Shown piece after piece: positions 8,715 to 17,481 of a stretch of 64,000 nt of DNA. The stretch spans positions 225,450 to 289,449 of the forward strand of contig JAPPNK010000029.1 in the NCBI GenBank assembly GCA_028818695.1, read 5' to 3'. The notes beneath the pieces are model-generated. The model was not told the origin of the DNA. It searched no databases and worked only from the letters and a program-made list of their open reading frames with translations. The number at the start of each line of letters is the position of its first letter. The stretch's first letter is position 1. This DNA comes from Candidatus Poribacteria bacterium (GTDB lineage Bacteria; Poribacteria; WGA-4E; GCA-2687025). The position numbers and the translations under genes were made by a program.

Positions 8715-9841
8715 CCCAGCCTCTCCCTCTCAATCTGCCATGCGCCCGTTATGATTCCATTTTCAACAGTCAGCGCCTGATTATGAAGCGCGACCGTCGG
8801 ACAGATATGCGTCGGACAGATATAGAGCGCGTCGCCCACCTTCAGATCGCTTCCGCTGTCAGCCTGCCGCGGAAGGGCGTTATGCGGCGGGATTCGTATT
8901 GTCCAATGCTCCTCGCTTTGCGGTCCAACTTCGGCGTCCGGCAGGTTCAAAACAACCCCCCGCGCCCCAGACGGATCCGCCGCAATCGCCTTATGCCCCA
9001 GATCGACGCAGACGATGTTCGGGCGCGGACGCGAGATGATCCGCGTCGCCAACGCCGCCGCCGGCGCAAATCCTAAATCCGGAAAGCGGGAGCTGTAACC
9101 ATAATCATGCAGCGCAAAGGTACCAGGCGACGCCTCAACATCCGACTGAACGGCGTAAAACGGAAACGGCGGCGCGCCTCCCGCGACGATCGACAATTCC
9201 GCAAATCCGATCCGTTCCAGACGTCCGCGCAGACGCCGCACAACTTCAAGGATCTTTTCGGTCGTTCGGCGCCGTTCGTCCACATCGGGGACGCGGTTAT
9301 GCCCGTCGTAAGCATGCAGCCCTCGAAGCCGCAAGTTCTCAAAGCCGCGCAACTGACGGCACAGCTGAACAGCGCGCTCGTCCGGCGCAATGCCGGTGCG
9401 CCCCATTCCGACATCCAGATCGATCCACACATCAACGCGGACGCCCTGCCGCTCCGCCGCTGAATTCAGCCCCCTCGCGGCGGAGAGGTCGTCCACAACG
9501 CTGCTAAACCGCGTCTCTGGACGCTCCGCGATGAGACGCGCCAAAGCCCCGGCGTTCGGTCCGACCATCTGATAGGCGATCAGGACATCTTCAGCGCCGC
9601 ATTCGGCGAGCATCTGCGCTTCTCGAAGCGTCGCGCACTTGTGCTTGAAAATGCCGGCGCTCAACGCCAGCTGGACAATTTCGGGGCATTTGTGCGTTTT
9701 CACATGCGGGCGCAGCCGATGCGTCTCTCCGCCGACCATCTCCACGGCGCGCCGCATGTTGAACTTGATCCGCTCAACGTCAAAAAGCAGCGCGGGAGTG
9801 AAAACATCGTCTAGATTCTCAACGGGCCGCCAATCGTACAT
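8711..9841 (-). CDS. D-threonine aldolase / D-serine dehydratase-like PLP enzyme (alanine racemase N-terminal fold)
   Basis: A 376-residue fold-type III PLP enzyme. FTPALLFDVERIKFNM opens the barrel and RPHVKTHK carries the Schiff-base lysine (about K48). CATLREAQMLAECGAEDVLIAY and the C-terminal HICPTVALHNQALTV match the D-threonine aldolase/DSD1 family, including its metal-binding His/Cys region. Expected activity is cleavage or deamination of a D-3-hydroxy amino acid in the cytosol. AAGGGAG precedes the ATG. It is coupled by a 4-nt overlap to the redoxin-like lipoprotein downstream. Confidence 0.9.
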   Translation of the reverse strand: MYDWRPVENLDDVFTPALLFDVERIKFNMRRAVEMVGGETHRLRPHVKTHKCPEIVQLALSAGIFKHKCATLREAQMLAECGAEDVLIAYQMVGPNAGALARLIAERPETRFSSVVDDLSAARGLNSAAERQGVRVDVWIDLDVGMGRTGIAPDERAVQLCRQLRGFENLRLRGLHAYDGHNRVPDVDERRRTTEKILEVVRRLRGRLERIGFAELSIVAGGAPPFPFYAVQSDVEASPGTFALHDYGYSSRFPDLGFAPAAALATRIISRPRPNIVCVDLGHKAIAADPSGARGVVLNLPDAEVGPQSEEHWTIRIPPHNALPRQADSGSDLKVGDALYICPTHICPTVALHNQALTVENGIITGAWQIERERLG

Positions 9842-9859
9842 CGCGCTCCCTTGCCTCGT

Positions 9860-10291
9860 TTACGAGTCTTCTTCATGCCCGTCCACCGACACCCAGCGCA
9901 CCGACGGGTCCGGTTCCTGCGGTTGCCGGCTTTTCCTGGCGCGCCGTTTCAGTTCCGCTTTCCGCCGCAAAAGAATGGCGCGGTCCTCCATCGGCGACAG
10001 AATGCTGTTGGAAGCCGCGTCCGTTTGATCGCTCTCCGCCGCAGGCTTCCCGCTCATAAAATCGGGGTCCAGACGTTTGTCGGAGACGGGGGAGCGGACG
10101 GGGCGTTCAAGATCGGCCGCTTGGCTGTTTTTTTCTTGAAGTTGCGCGCGTATCGCGTCAATGCGCTCCCGCGCCGCCGTCAGCGTCTTTTGCGTCTGCT
10201 CGTCGCTTTCTTCATACAACCGCTCTTCAAGCGCTTCCAGCTCCCGGCGGACATCCCGCTTTTCGGTTTCTCGGTCGTTTGGCTTACGCAT
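9860..10291 (-). CDS. Hypothetical charged, helical protein
   Basis: 143 residues, not recognised. There is no signal peptide or membrane segment. Residues about 5-60 are a highly charged Glu/Arg helix with coiled-coil character (ELEALEERLYEE). A Ser/Asp linker follows, then a second basic helix (LLRRKAELKRRARKSR). It starts 18 nt upstream of the D-threonine-aldolase-like gene in the same direction and is probably first in that transcript. The start lacks a clear Shine-Dalgarno site, so its extent is less certain. Confidence 0.6.
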   Translation of the reverse strand: MRKPNDRETEKRDVRRELEALEERLYEESDEQTQKTLTAARERIDAIRAQLQEKNSQAADLERPVRSPVSDKRLDPDFMSGKPAAESDQTDAASNSILSPMEDRAILLRRKAELKRRARKSRQPQEPDPSVRWVSVDGHEEDS

Positions 10292-10427
10292 GTTGTCCCG
10301 CCTTCGCTATGATGGAACATTCTTCTTCATTATATTCTACTGCGTCAGGCTGCAGCGCGCAACAAGCAGAAGTCTACAGCCGCGCAGAAACTTGTCCAAT
10401 CTCAAGCGTCGACATCCATACCTGCGC

Positions 10428-10456
10428 TTGCAGTTTGGCGCGGCATGCCTCATAAT
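10428..10456 (+). promoter_or_regulatory. Predicted sigma70-type promoter for the NIL-dnaJ pair
   Basis: TTGCAG (10428-10433), 17-nt spacer, CATAAT (10451-10456), 35 nt upstream of the ATG at 10492. It lies in the 200-nt divergent gap 10292-10491, in which I see nothing else. Confidence 0.5.
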
Positions 10457-10491
10457 GTAACGCAACGCGCATTCAAAGCAAGGAGAACAGC

Positions 10492-10734
10492 ATGCCTTCC
10501 CGCAGGGTTCGATTAACGTTTCCAACAAAGCTGGTCAAAGAGCCGATCATCTATAATGTCGGCGTGAACTTCCAAGTCGTGACAAACATCCGCCGCGCCA
10601 ACATCGAAAACAGCGCAGGCTGGGTAGTCCTAGAGATCAGCGGCGGCGAAGACGCTTTGACCCGTGCAGAAGAGTATATGCGAGACCTCGGCGTAGAGGT
10701 TGAGCCAATTGTAGGCGATATCGTCGACAGCTAA
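10492..10734 (+). CDS. Stand-alone NIL-domain protein
   Basis: 80 residues forming one NIL domain, the ferredoxin-like fold usually found at the C-terminus of the methionine transporter ATPase MetN and beside some ferredoxins. Typical features are VRLTFP at the start, EPIIYNVGVNFQVVTNIRRA and GWVVLEISG followed by an amphipathic helix with AEEYMRDLGVEVE. AAGGAG precedes the ATG. It is followed at 9 nt by a DnaJ homologue. NIL domains bind small ligands such as methionine in MetN; what this copy binds is unknown. Confidence 0.88.
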   Translation: MPSRRVRLTFPTKLVKEPIIYNVGVNFQVVTNIRRANIENSAGWVVLEISGGEDALTRAEEYMRDLGVEVEPIVGDIVDS

Positions 10735-10743
10735 GGCGGTTCC

Positions 10744-11631
10744 ATGCCAAAACGCGACTACTACGAAGTCTTGGGCGTGAAACGAACCGCCGGACAGGAC
10801 GAAATCAAAAAAGCCTATCGAAGGCTGGCTTTCGAAAATCATCCTGACAAAAACAAGGGCAAGCAGGCTGAAGCGGTCTTCAAAGAGGTGTGCGAGGCGT
10901 ACGCCGTTCTCAGCGACCCCAAAGAACGCGCAAAATACGACCGCCAGCTCCGCGTCGGCAATTTTCAGCAGTACGACTTCCAAGGCTTCGACAGAACAAA
11001 CGACATCTTCACACGATTCGGAGACGTCTTCGGCGATCTGGTCGGCAACCTGCGCCGAGACCGCCAATCTTCCGCCCAGCAGGAGTCAAAAATGCCCGCC
11101 CGAGGGGCCGACGTTCAGCATAATCTCTCCATTGACCTGTTTGAATCGCTGAAAGGGGTCGAAAAAACGCTCGTCGTGAAACGCGGAAAAGAGACAAAGC
11201 GCATTCGGCTCAATATCCCTGCCGGCATCGAAAGCGGAAAAACGCTGCGGGTTGAAGGAGCGGGTTACCCTGGAACGAACGGCGGACCGCCGGGCAGCCT
11301 GCGCGTCGCCGTCCATGTCAAGGAACATCCGCAGTACCGGCGGGAGGGGATGAATATCGCCGCCGACCTGGAGGTTCCGTTCACAACCGCCATCCTCGGC
11401 GGCAAGGCGCGCATCGAAACGCTGGACGGTCCGATCAACATCAACATACCGAAGGGGGCGCAAGCGGGGCAGAAGCTGCGGCTTGCCGGACGAGGGGTGA
11501 AAAAAGGGCGGACAGTCGGCGATTTACTGGTTAATGTTGTCATCACCGTGCCGAAGCCTCCGTTCACCAATGAGCAAATCGCCCTGGCGCGAAAAATGCG
11601 CGACATCAATGATCGGAGCAGCGGCGCTTGA
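10744..11631 (+). CDS. DnaJ/CbpA-type J-domain co-chaperone without zinc finger
   Basis: 295 residues. The J domain (residues 1-70) has YYEVLGV and the essential HPD tripeptide in [10 protein letters not shown], for stimulating DnaK. There follows a linker ([16 protein letters not shown]) and the two C-terminal beta-sandwich client-binding domains ([39 protein letters not shown]). The four CxxCxGxG zinc motifs of DnaJ proper are absent, so this is a type II protein like CbpA. AAGG precedes the ATG. It is cotranscribed with the NIL gene. Confidence 0.94.
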   Translation: MPKRDYYEVLGVKRTAGQDEIKKAYRRLAFENHPDKNKGKQAEAVFKEVCEAYAVLSDPKERAKYDRQLRVGNFQQYDFQGFDRTNDIFTRFGDVFGDLVGNLRRDRQSSAQQESKMPARGADVQHNLSIDLFESLKGVEKTLVVKRGKETKRIRLNIPAGIESGKTLRVEGAGYPGTNGGPPGSLRVAVHVKEHPQYRREGMNIAADLEVPFTTAILGGKARIETLDGPININIPKGAQAGQKLRLAGRGVKKGRTVGDLLVNVVITVPKPPFTNEQIALARKMRDINDRSSGA

Positions 11632-11704
11632 GCCTGTACCAACCCATCTAGCAATCGAAGTTTGGCGCGCCTTAGCCGTTCAATATCCTGACTTAAGATG
11701 TAAG

Positions 11705-12937
11705 TTAACGGAGATGTTTGTCGGCAAAATCAAGAAAACGCGCCCAGTCGTATGCCTTGACATCATGTCCGCCTCGGCGGATATGGTAGCCGATTCGGCT
11801 CATCGCAGGAGATTCGAGAGGCGGCATTTCCTCCGCCGACATGCCGTCCGTTCCGAGTAAACGGTACACGCTGTCCGCATGTTTCGCGCTTAAAAATTCG
11901 CCGCGCGGGTCTGCCCATCGATCCTCCTCCGCGCTGGCGACATACGCCGGGCGCGGCGCAATCAGCGCGATCAACTGGTGCTGGTCAAACGGAAGCGCGT
12001 TTTCATTTTCGTTGTAACGCTTGAAGTTGCCGCAGAACCAATGCGGGAACGCCGTATTGATGCGCGCGACCGTCTCGCCGAACCGCCGCCGAGACAGCGC
12101 CGCCCCGCCGCAGCCCGAATTGTTGGAGATCGTAAGCGCGAAACGCTCATCCTGCGCACCCGCCCAGAGAGCCGTCTTGCCCAAACGCGAATGGCCAAGA
12201 ACCGCGACGCGCGAACCGTCGACCCGCGCCGCAACGGAATTTTCCGACAGCAGCATGTCAAGCGCGCGGCTCAACCCCCATGCCCATGCGCCGATGGAAC
12301 CCCATTCGTCCGCCGCCGGAACGCCCTCGCCGTGAAAAAGCGGATGAACCCCGTTGCGGAAGCCGTCGTCCATATCCGGATCAATGTCGCCGTAGTAGGC
12401 GGTCGCCAGAGCGTATCCGCGGGATACGACCGTCTCCGCCTGCCATCTGCCCGCCGATTTGCCGCGCTCCTCTTCCGAAGCCGGCTCGCCTGTCCGCATC
12501 GGCGATTCGGGCAGACGTATGCCGGGGTCGGAATGAACCGTATGGTTTCCGCCAAAATTCAATCCGATAAACGCAGGCGCGGGAGAGGGCGCGCCGTTCG
12601 GCAGGAAAAGCAGGACGTCCATATGCAACGCGCCGCCGCTGAAATGGATGCGTATCTGTTTGCGAGTCGCGGCTCCGTCCAGCGCGTTTTCATCTACCGA
12701 CAGCGTTTCATACTCAACCGGCAGGGAGGCGCTCGGCGTCTTGCCGTACATCTGCTCGGCGAAGAGGCGCAGCAGTTCGGGACGCCGCTTTGTCCGCCAC
12801 GCTTCTGCCGTCTCAACGCGGGAGCCGTCCAGCGTTAAAAGCGCGTCCGGCAAGGCGTATTCGGGAACCTTGCTTTCATCGTAATTCGTTTCCGGCAGAG
12901 CCGACGCCGCCAGCGCCGCGATGAATAAAACGCTCAT
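11705..12937 (-). CDS. CE15-like glucuronoyl esterase / acetylxylan esterase-type alpha/beta hydrolase, secreted
   Basis: A 410-residue protein with a short hydrophobic signal (residues 2-14). The nucleophile elbow is [14 protein letters not shown] (Ser250), the form found in bacterial CE15 4-O-methyl-glucuronoyl methylesterases. [10 protein letters not shown] (about 336-344) supplies an acidic residue near the active site and [10 protein letters not shown] carries the probable catalytic His391. CE15 enzymes cut ester links between lignin and glucuronoxylan; a marine-polysaccharide ester is equally possible here. The start overlaps the PhyH stop by 4 nt (ATGA), so the two are coupled. No cellulosome or binding module is visible. 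Confidence 0.87.
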   Translation of the reverse strand: MSVLFIAALAASALPETNYDESKVPEYALPDALLTLDGSRVETAEAWRTKRRPELLRLFAEQMYGKTPSASLPVEYETLSVDENALDGAATRKQIRIHFSGGALHMDVLLFLPNGAPSPAPAFIGLNFGGNHTVHSDPGIRLPESPMRTGEPASEEERGKSAGRWQAETVVSRGYALATAYYGDIDPDMDDGFRNGVHPLFHGEGVPAADEWGSIGAWAWGLSRALDMLLSENSVAARVDGSRVAVLGHSRLGKTALWAGAQDERFALTISNNSGCGGAALSRRRFGETVARINTAFPHWFCGNFKRYNENENALPFDQHQLIALIAPRPAYVASAEEDRWADPRGEFLSAKHADSVYRLLGTDGMSAEEMPPLESPAMSRIGYHIRRGGHDVKAYDWARFLDFADKHLR

Positions 12938-13905
12938 ACGGCGCGCATTTCCCTCTTCGGCTCAATCAACGCAGGCGAATGCCGCCGCGCAAACCGCTCC
13001 GCCAGCGGACCCTCATACGGCGCGCCCATCTGCTTCTCCGCCCAGGTCTGCCGTTTCCGCCGATGCAGCTTCACGCCCGAATCGCTCTCAGGGTCGCAAT
13101 CCTTTCCGGTGTCGCGGTCTAAAAACAGCGGCGAATCGGACTCAGGCGGCTTGGTCCGCGCGTAAGGCGAGGAGTAGCTGCGCATGATGATCCGCTGCTC
13201 CCGGTTGAGCGTTTTGAGCCAGGCGTCGTTGGAACGATGTCTGTCCGCTTCGCAGATCCAGGAGGGGCAGTAGGCAAGGAAGATGTTTTTGCGGACGACA
13301 TCGCTCAGGTTCGGCTCGACGCGGTGCCACAGGCTGGCATGCATGAGCGTCATCGTTCCCGCCTTGAGCGTGAGGATCCGCTCGCCGGGCAGCGATTCAT
13401 GCGTGTCGTATCCGCGCAGATAGTGCGTTCGATGGCTGCCAGGCATATAGACAAAGTTGCCCATTTTCGGCTCAGGCAGGTCGGTGAGCCAGTACCCGAT
13501 CTTCAACTGCATCGGCAGCTCTGGCGAGAAGACGCCGTACGGAACGCCCCTCGCTCCATCCGGATGCCAGATGTTGTGGCTGCCGCGCTTCGGACGCATG
13601 AAGATCTGCGAGATATGCAGTTTCAGCAGCTCGCCGTAGATGTCGTATGCGTATCCAACATGGCGCGGATGGTCAATCATTTCGGCGACGGCGCGGTGGC
13701 GTTCAACCGCGTTTGAGATCGAATAGGTTTTGGTTGGGTTGAATTTAGGGTCGGCGGCCGCGATCTGTTCGATGGCGTTCCGATAATAGGCAACCTCATC
13801 GCTGTCAAGAGCGTTTTCGATGATGAGAAAACCCTCTTCCATGAAATCGTCCCACTGCGTCCGTGTGAACCCGGACGGCGCCAACCGGTATGCTTGCTCT
13901 GCCAT
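12934..13905 (-). CDS. Phytanoyl-CoA dioxygenase (PhyH) family Fe(II)/2-oxoglutarate oxygenase
   Basis: 323 residues with the jelly-roll core of PhyH proteins. The iron triad is visible as WHPDG (H114, D116) and LWHRVEPN (H194). R205 in RKNIF is the expected 2-oxoglutarate anchor. SHRTH and GTMTLMHAS are typical of the branch common in Poribacteria and Planctomycetes, where substrates are mostly unknown. AGGAG lies before the ATG. It precedes the CE15-like esterase with a 4-nt overlap. It is probably a hydroxylase of a small molecule; phytanoyl-CoA itself should not be assumed. Confidence 0.92.
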   Translation of the reverse strand: MAEQAYRLAPSGFTRTQWDDFMEEGFLIIENALDSDEVAYYRNAIEQIAAADPKFNPTKTYSISNAVERHRAVAEMIDHPRHVGYAYDIYGELLKLHISQIFMRPKRGSHNIWHPDGARGVPYGVFSPELPMQLKIGYWLTDLPEPKMGNFVYMPGSHRTHYLRGYDTHESLPGERILTLKAGTMTLMHASLWHRVEPNLSDVVRKNIFLAYCPSWICEADRHRSNDAWLKTLNREQRIIMRSYSSPYARTKPPESDSPLFLDRDTGKDCDPESDSGVKLHRRKRQTWAEKQMGAPYEGPLAERFARRHSPALIEPKREMRAV

Positions 13906-13969
13906 GCCGTTCTCCTATGCTTCTGTGGAGACATGGGCATGGTAGCGGAACGGGGGGAGCGATGCAAGC

Positions 13970-14003
13970 GGCTCTCTTAGAGGATGCAGCCTATAAGAGA
14001 GCC
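13970..14003 (-). terminator. Perfect 10-bp stem-loop right after the paralog array
   Basis: GGCTCTCTTA at 13970-13979 pairs with TAAGAGAGCC at 13994-14003 around a 14-nt loop. It begins 3 nt after the stop of the last array gene (14007), the expected place of a terminator. There is no U-tract on the minus strand, so it may be a Rho-dependent or processing/stability hairpin instead. Confidence 0.5.
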
Positions 14004-14006
14004 CTA

Positions 14007-15110
14007 CTATTCTTCCTCTGCGCCTTCGTTTTCCTCTTGGGAGGAGCCGAATTTCATTGCGAGATAAATCCCTCCGAAAAGCAGAAGTACGACAGCTGCC
14101 GCTCCGATCATAAAGCGGCGAATCCCCGAATCCACCGTCTTCCCAGACGTCTTTATACTGAGCGTCGACATCAACGTAGACGGGAATTTATATGTTAAAG
14201 GGGCGCCGAAGGCGTCCAGCTGCTGACGGCCGGAGCTATCGTAAAAGGAAAATTCTGCCGCAGTTTCATCGAATTGGACGAGCGGAGCCTGTTTGTCAAA
14301 CTTCCGAACGATCTCGATCAACTTCCTGCCCAGTTTCTCGGCGCGCTCCTCGTCCGACCGCCCCTTTAAAGAGAGCTCCACATTCAACTTTGAGAGCTCA
14401 TAGTCGATATTCGCAATCATGGATTCGATCCCTCTTGGGTACTCCAGCGGCGAGATCGGAGAGGGGGTCGGCGTCAATCCTGGCAAAATGGAAGGGATCG
14501 TCGGGGAACCTGGCGAACGATGCCGGTGAATATGGGAGATGAGAAGCCCGAGGTTCGCGTGTTTAAAGCTGCGCCAGTTGTTTTCAAGATCCGACAATGC
14601 GGCGTTCAGATTGAACGCAAACGGATCGCGCTCAATCATATGGAATTTAAGCACACTGTTGAGTCGGGAAGCGAATGTGCCGCCTCCCCCTCCGCCGCTA
14701 TATCCGGACGATGTGATATGGTAATGGTAGCACATCAACGTTTGTTTTCGCTCGTTGTATTTGACGGAGGAGGAGCCGTCCGGCGTCAGTTCATGGAGTT
14801 TGCGCATCTCTGTGAGATACAGCTGGCGGAGCTTCGGCAGCCTCTCATTGACAGGGACATTTTCCTTTTTCAACTGCTCGTTCCGAAGCAGGAGCTGATT
14901 GCCGACGTCGGTAACGAGCGCATGCATGTCTTTAAACATAACAGAGCCTGGCTCACCGCGCATACGATGCTCGGTCCGTTGGGTCATCTCGTAGACGGCC
15001 GCTTGCAATTCGAGGGTGAAGTTTTCGGCGTCGGCGCGGATCGGCGCCAAACAGACGACAGCGGCGGTTACGGCGAAGGTTAAGGCGGTTGACGGGGCGT
15101 ATCGGCGCAT
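14007..15110 (-). CDS. Array paralog 13 (last): two-domain extracytoplasmic protein with C-terminal anchor
   Basis: 367 residues from the ATG at 15110, preferred because GGAAAG stands before it; an upstream ATG at 15122 lacks such a site. A Sec signal (MRRYAPSTALTFAV) is followed by domain copy 1 (about 25-120; core VNERLPKLRQLYLTEMRK then HELTPDG and VKYNERKQTL). Next come a six-glycine linker, domain copy 2 (about 215-285; ELSKLNVELSLKGRSDEERA then FSFYD), a TM segment (about 335-355) and an acidic tail. I do not recognise the family. It is the terminal gene of the minus-strand array and is very similar to the next paralog. Confidence 0.85.
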   Translation of the reverse strand: MRRYAPSTALTFAVTAAVVCLAPIRADAENFTLELQAAVYEMTQRTEHRMRGEPGSVMFKDMHALVTDVGNQLLLRNEQLKKENVPVNERLPKLRQLYLTEMRKLHELTPDGSSSVKYNERKQTLMCYHYHITSSGYSGGGGGGTFASRLNSVLKFHMIERDPFAFNLNAALSDLENNWRSFKHANLGLLISHIHRHRSPGSPTIPSILPGLTPTPSPISPLEYPRGIESMIANIDYELSKLNVELSLKGRSDEERAEKLGRKLIEIVRKFDKQAPLVQFDETAAEFSFYDSSGRQQLDAFGAPLTYKFPSTLMSTLSIKTSGKTVDSGIRRFMIGAAAVVLLLFGGIYLAMKFGSSQEENEGAEEE

Positions 15111-15216
15111 CGGTCTTTCCATTTATTTTGCGGTTTTAGGGCGGCGCCCTCTCTTTCTTAAGTATAAAAGAGCCTGCCTGCGCGAGGCGAGGGCGGCGCG
15201 CGTCATTCTGATCATC

Positions 15217-16320
15217 TTATTCGCTCTCTGCGCTTTCGTTTTTCTCTTGGGCGGAGCCGAATTTCATTGCGAGATAGATTCCTCCGAAGAGCAGAAGTAC
15301 AACGGCTGCCGCCCCGATCATAAAGCGGCGAATCCGCGATTCCACCGCCTTCTCAGACATGTGTATATTGAGCGCCGACATCAACATAGACGGGAATTTA
15401 TACGTTAAAGGGGCGCCGGAGGCGTCCAGCTGCTGACGACCGGATCTATCGTAAAAGGAAAATTCAGCAGCGCCTTCATCGAATTGAACGGTTGACGCCA
15501 GTTTGTCAAACTTCCGGACGATCTCGACCAACTTCTTGCGCAGTTTTTCAGCGCGCTCCTCGTCCGACCGCCCCTTTAAAGACAGCTCCACATCCAACTT
15601 TGAGAGCTCATAGTCGATATTCTCAATCATGGATTCGATCCCTCTTCGGTACTCCAGCGGCGAGATCGGAGCGGGGGTCCGCGTCAATCCTGGCAAAACG
15701 GGAGGGATTATCGGGGAACCTGGTGAACGATGCCGGTGAACATGGGGACCGACAAGCCCGTAATTTGAGCGTTGAAAGTTGCGCCAGTCGTTTTCAAAAT
15801 GCGACAATGCATCTTTCAGTTTGAGCGCAAACGGGTCGCGCTCAATCATATGGAATTCAAGCAGCCTGTTGAGTCGGGAAGCGAATGTGCCGCCTCCGCC
15901 TCCGCCGCTATATCCGGACGATGTGATATGGTAATGGTAGCACATCAACGTTTGTTTTCGCTCGTTGTATTTGACGGAGGAGGAGCCGTCCGGCGTCAGT
16001 TCATGGAGTTTGCGCATCTCTGTGAGATACAGCTGGCGGAGCTTCGGTCTCCTCTCATTGACAGGGACACTTTCCTTTTTCAACTGCTCGTTCCGAACCA
16101 GGAGCTGATTGCCGACGTCGGTAACGAGCGCATGCATGTCTTTAAACATGACGGAGCTTGGCTCACCGCTCATACGGCGCTCGGTCCGTTGGGTCATCTC
16201 GTGGACGGCCGCTTGCAGTTCGAGGGTGAAGCTCTCGGCGTCGGCGCGGATCGGCGCCAAACAGAATGCCGCGGCGGTTACGGCGAAGGTTAAGGCGGTT
16301 GACGGGGCGTATCGGCGCAT
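15217..16320 (-). CDS. Array paralog 12: two-domain extracytoplasmic protein with C-terminal anchor
   Basis: 367 residues from the ATG at 16320, behind GGAGAG. The order is as in its neighbour at 14007-15110: signal peptide, domain 1, Gly-run, domain 2, TM helix, acidic tail (AQEKNESAESE). Differences cluster in the middle (HFENDWRNFQRSNYGL) and in domain 2, while the first 120 residues and the TM are almost the same, pointing to a recent duplication or gene conversion. The 106-nt spacer after it holds a fragment resembling the 3' end of another array gene. Function unknown. Confidence 0.85.
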   Translation of the reverse strand: MRRYAPSTALTFAVTAAAFCLAPIRADAESFTLELQAAVHEMTQRTERRMSGEPSSVMFKDMHALVTDVGNQLLVRNEQLKKESVPVNERRPKLRQLYLTEMRKLHELTPDGSSSVKYNERKQTLMCYHYHITSSGYSGGGGGGTFASRLNRLLEFHMIERDPFALKLKDALSHFENDWRNFQRSNYGLVGPHVHRHRSPGSPIIPPVLPGLTRTPAPISPLEYRRGIESMIENIDYELSKLDVELSLKGRSDEERAEKLRKKLVEIVRKFDKLASTVQFDEGAAEFSFYDRSGRQQLDASGAPLTYKFPSMLMSALNIHMSEKAVESRIRRFMIGAAAVVLLLFGGIYLAMKFGSAQEKNESAESE

Positions 16321-16374
16321 TGGTCTCTCCATTTTATTCAGCGGTTTAGGGCAGCGCGCGTCATTCTGATCATC

Positions 16375-17469
16375 TTATTCGCTCTCTGCGCTTTCGTTTT
16401 CCTCTTGGGAGGAGCCGAATTTCATTGCGAGATAAATCCCTCCGAAAAGCAGAAGTACTACGGCTGCCGCTCCGATCATAAAGCGGCGAATCCGCGAGTC
16501 CACCGCCTTCTTAGACGTCTGCATATTGAGCGCCGACATCAACGGAGACGGAAATTTATACGTTAAAGGGGCGCCGGAGGCGTCCAGCTGCTGACGGCCG
16601 GAGCTATCGTAAAAGGAAAATTCAGCAGCGCCTTCATCGAATTGAACGGTCGGCGTCAGTTTGTCAAGCTTCCGGACGATCTCGATCAACCTCTTGCGCA
16701 GTTTCTCGGCGCGCTCCTCGTCCGACCGCCCCTTTAAAGAGAGCTCCACATCCAACTTTGAGAGCTCATAACTGATATTCTCAGCCATGGAGAGGATCCC
16801 TCTTGGGTACTCCAGGGGCGAGATCGAAGCGGGAGACGGCGCGAATCCTGGAAAAACGGGCGGGATCGGGGAACCTGTCGAAAAATGCCCGCGCCTATGG
16901 GCGCTGAGAAGCCCGAAGTTCGCGTGTCCAAATCTGCCCCAGTCGCGTTCAAGGCGCAACAATGCGGCGCTCAGATTCAGCGCAAACGAATCGCGCTCAG
17001 CCATATGGACTTCAAGCAGGAGAGTAAGGGAACCGATTCCGCCGCCTCCCCCTCCTCCTCCGCTGAATCCGCCGGACGAGCTGAACTCAAAATAGTAAAA
17101 CATCAGCGTTTGATTCATCTCATTATATCTCACGACGGTGTTTCCGTCCGGCTTCAGTTTATGGAGTTTGCGCATCTCTGTGAGATACAGCTGGCGGAGT
17201 ATCGGCAGCCTCTCGTTGACAGGGACCTTTTCCTTTTTCATCTGCTCGTTCCGATGCAGGAGCTGATTGCCGACGCCGACAACAAGCGCATGCATGTCTT
17301 TCGCCATGATGGACCTGGGATGCTGGCGCATTCGCGAATCGGTATATCGGGTTATCACTTGGACGCCCGCTTCCAGTTCAAGAGTGAACTTTTCAGCGTT
17401 GGCGCGGATCGGCAAGCAAACAACCGCCAGCGCAACAAGAACAGCGGTCGTCAAGGCGGTTCGGGTCAT
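16375..17469 (-). CDS. Array paralog 11: two-domain extracytoplasmic protein with C-terminal anchor
   Basis: 364 residues. Start ATG 17469 follows AAGGAG. The signal peptide is MTRTALTTAVLVALAVVCLP. Domain 1 is VNERLPILRQLYLTEMRK then HKLKPDG and VRYNEMNQTLMFYY, followed by SGGFSGGGGGGGG. Domain 2 is ELSKLDVELSLKGRSDEERA then FSFYD. The C-terminal TM IGAAAVVLLLFGGIYLAMK and tail match paralogs 12 and 13, whereas its signal peptide matches paralogs 8-10, so it looks like a hybrid between the two subgroups. It starts 12 nt after the stop of the preceding gene. Function unknown. Confidence 0.85.
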   Translation of the reverse strand: MTRTALTTAVLVALAVVCLPIRANAEKFTLELEAGVQVITRYTDSRMRQHPRSIMAKDMHALVVGVGNQLLHRNEQMKKEKVPVNERLPILRQLYLTEMRKLHKLKPDGNTVVRYNEMNQTLMFYYFEFSSSGGFSGGGGGGGGIGSLTLLLEVHMAERDSFALNLSAALLRLERDWGRFGHANFGLLSAHRRGHFSTGSPIPPVFPGFAPSPASISPLEYPRGILSMAENISYELSKLDVELSLKGRSDEERAEKLRKRLIEIVRKLDKLTPTVQFDEGAAEFSFYDSSGRQQLDASGAPLTYKFPSPLMSALNMQTSKKAVDSRIRRFMIGAAAVVLLLFGGIYLAMKFGSSQEENESAESE

Positions 17470-17481
17470 GGTTTCTCCTTG

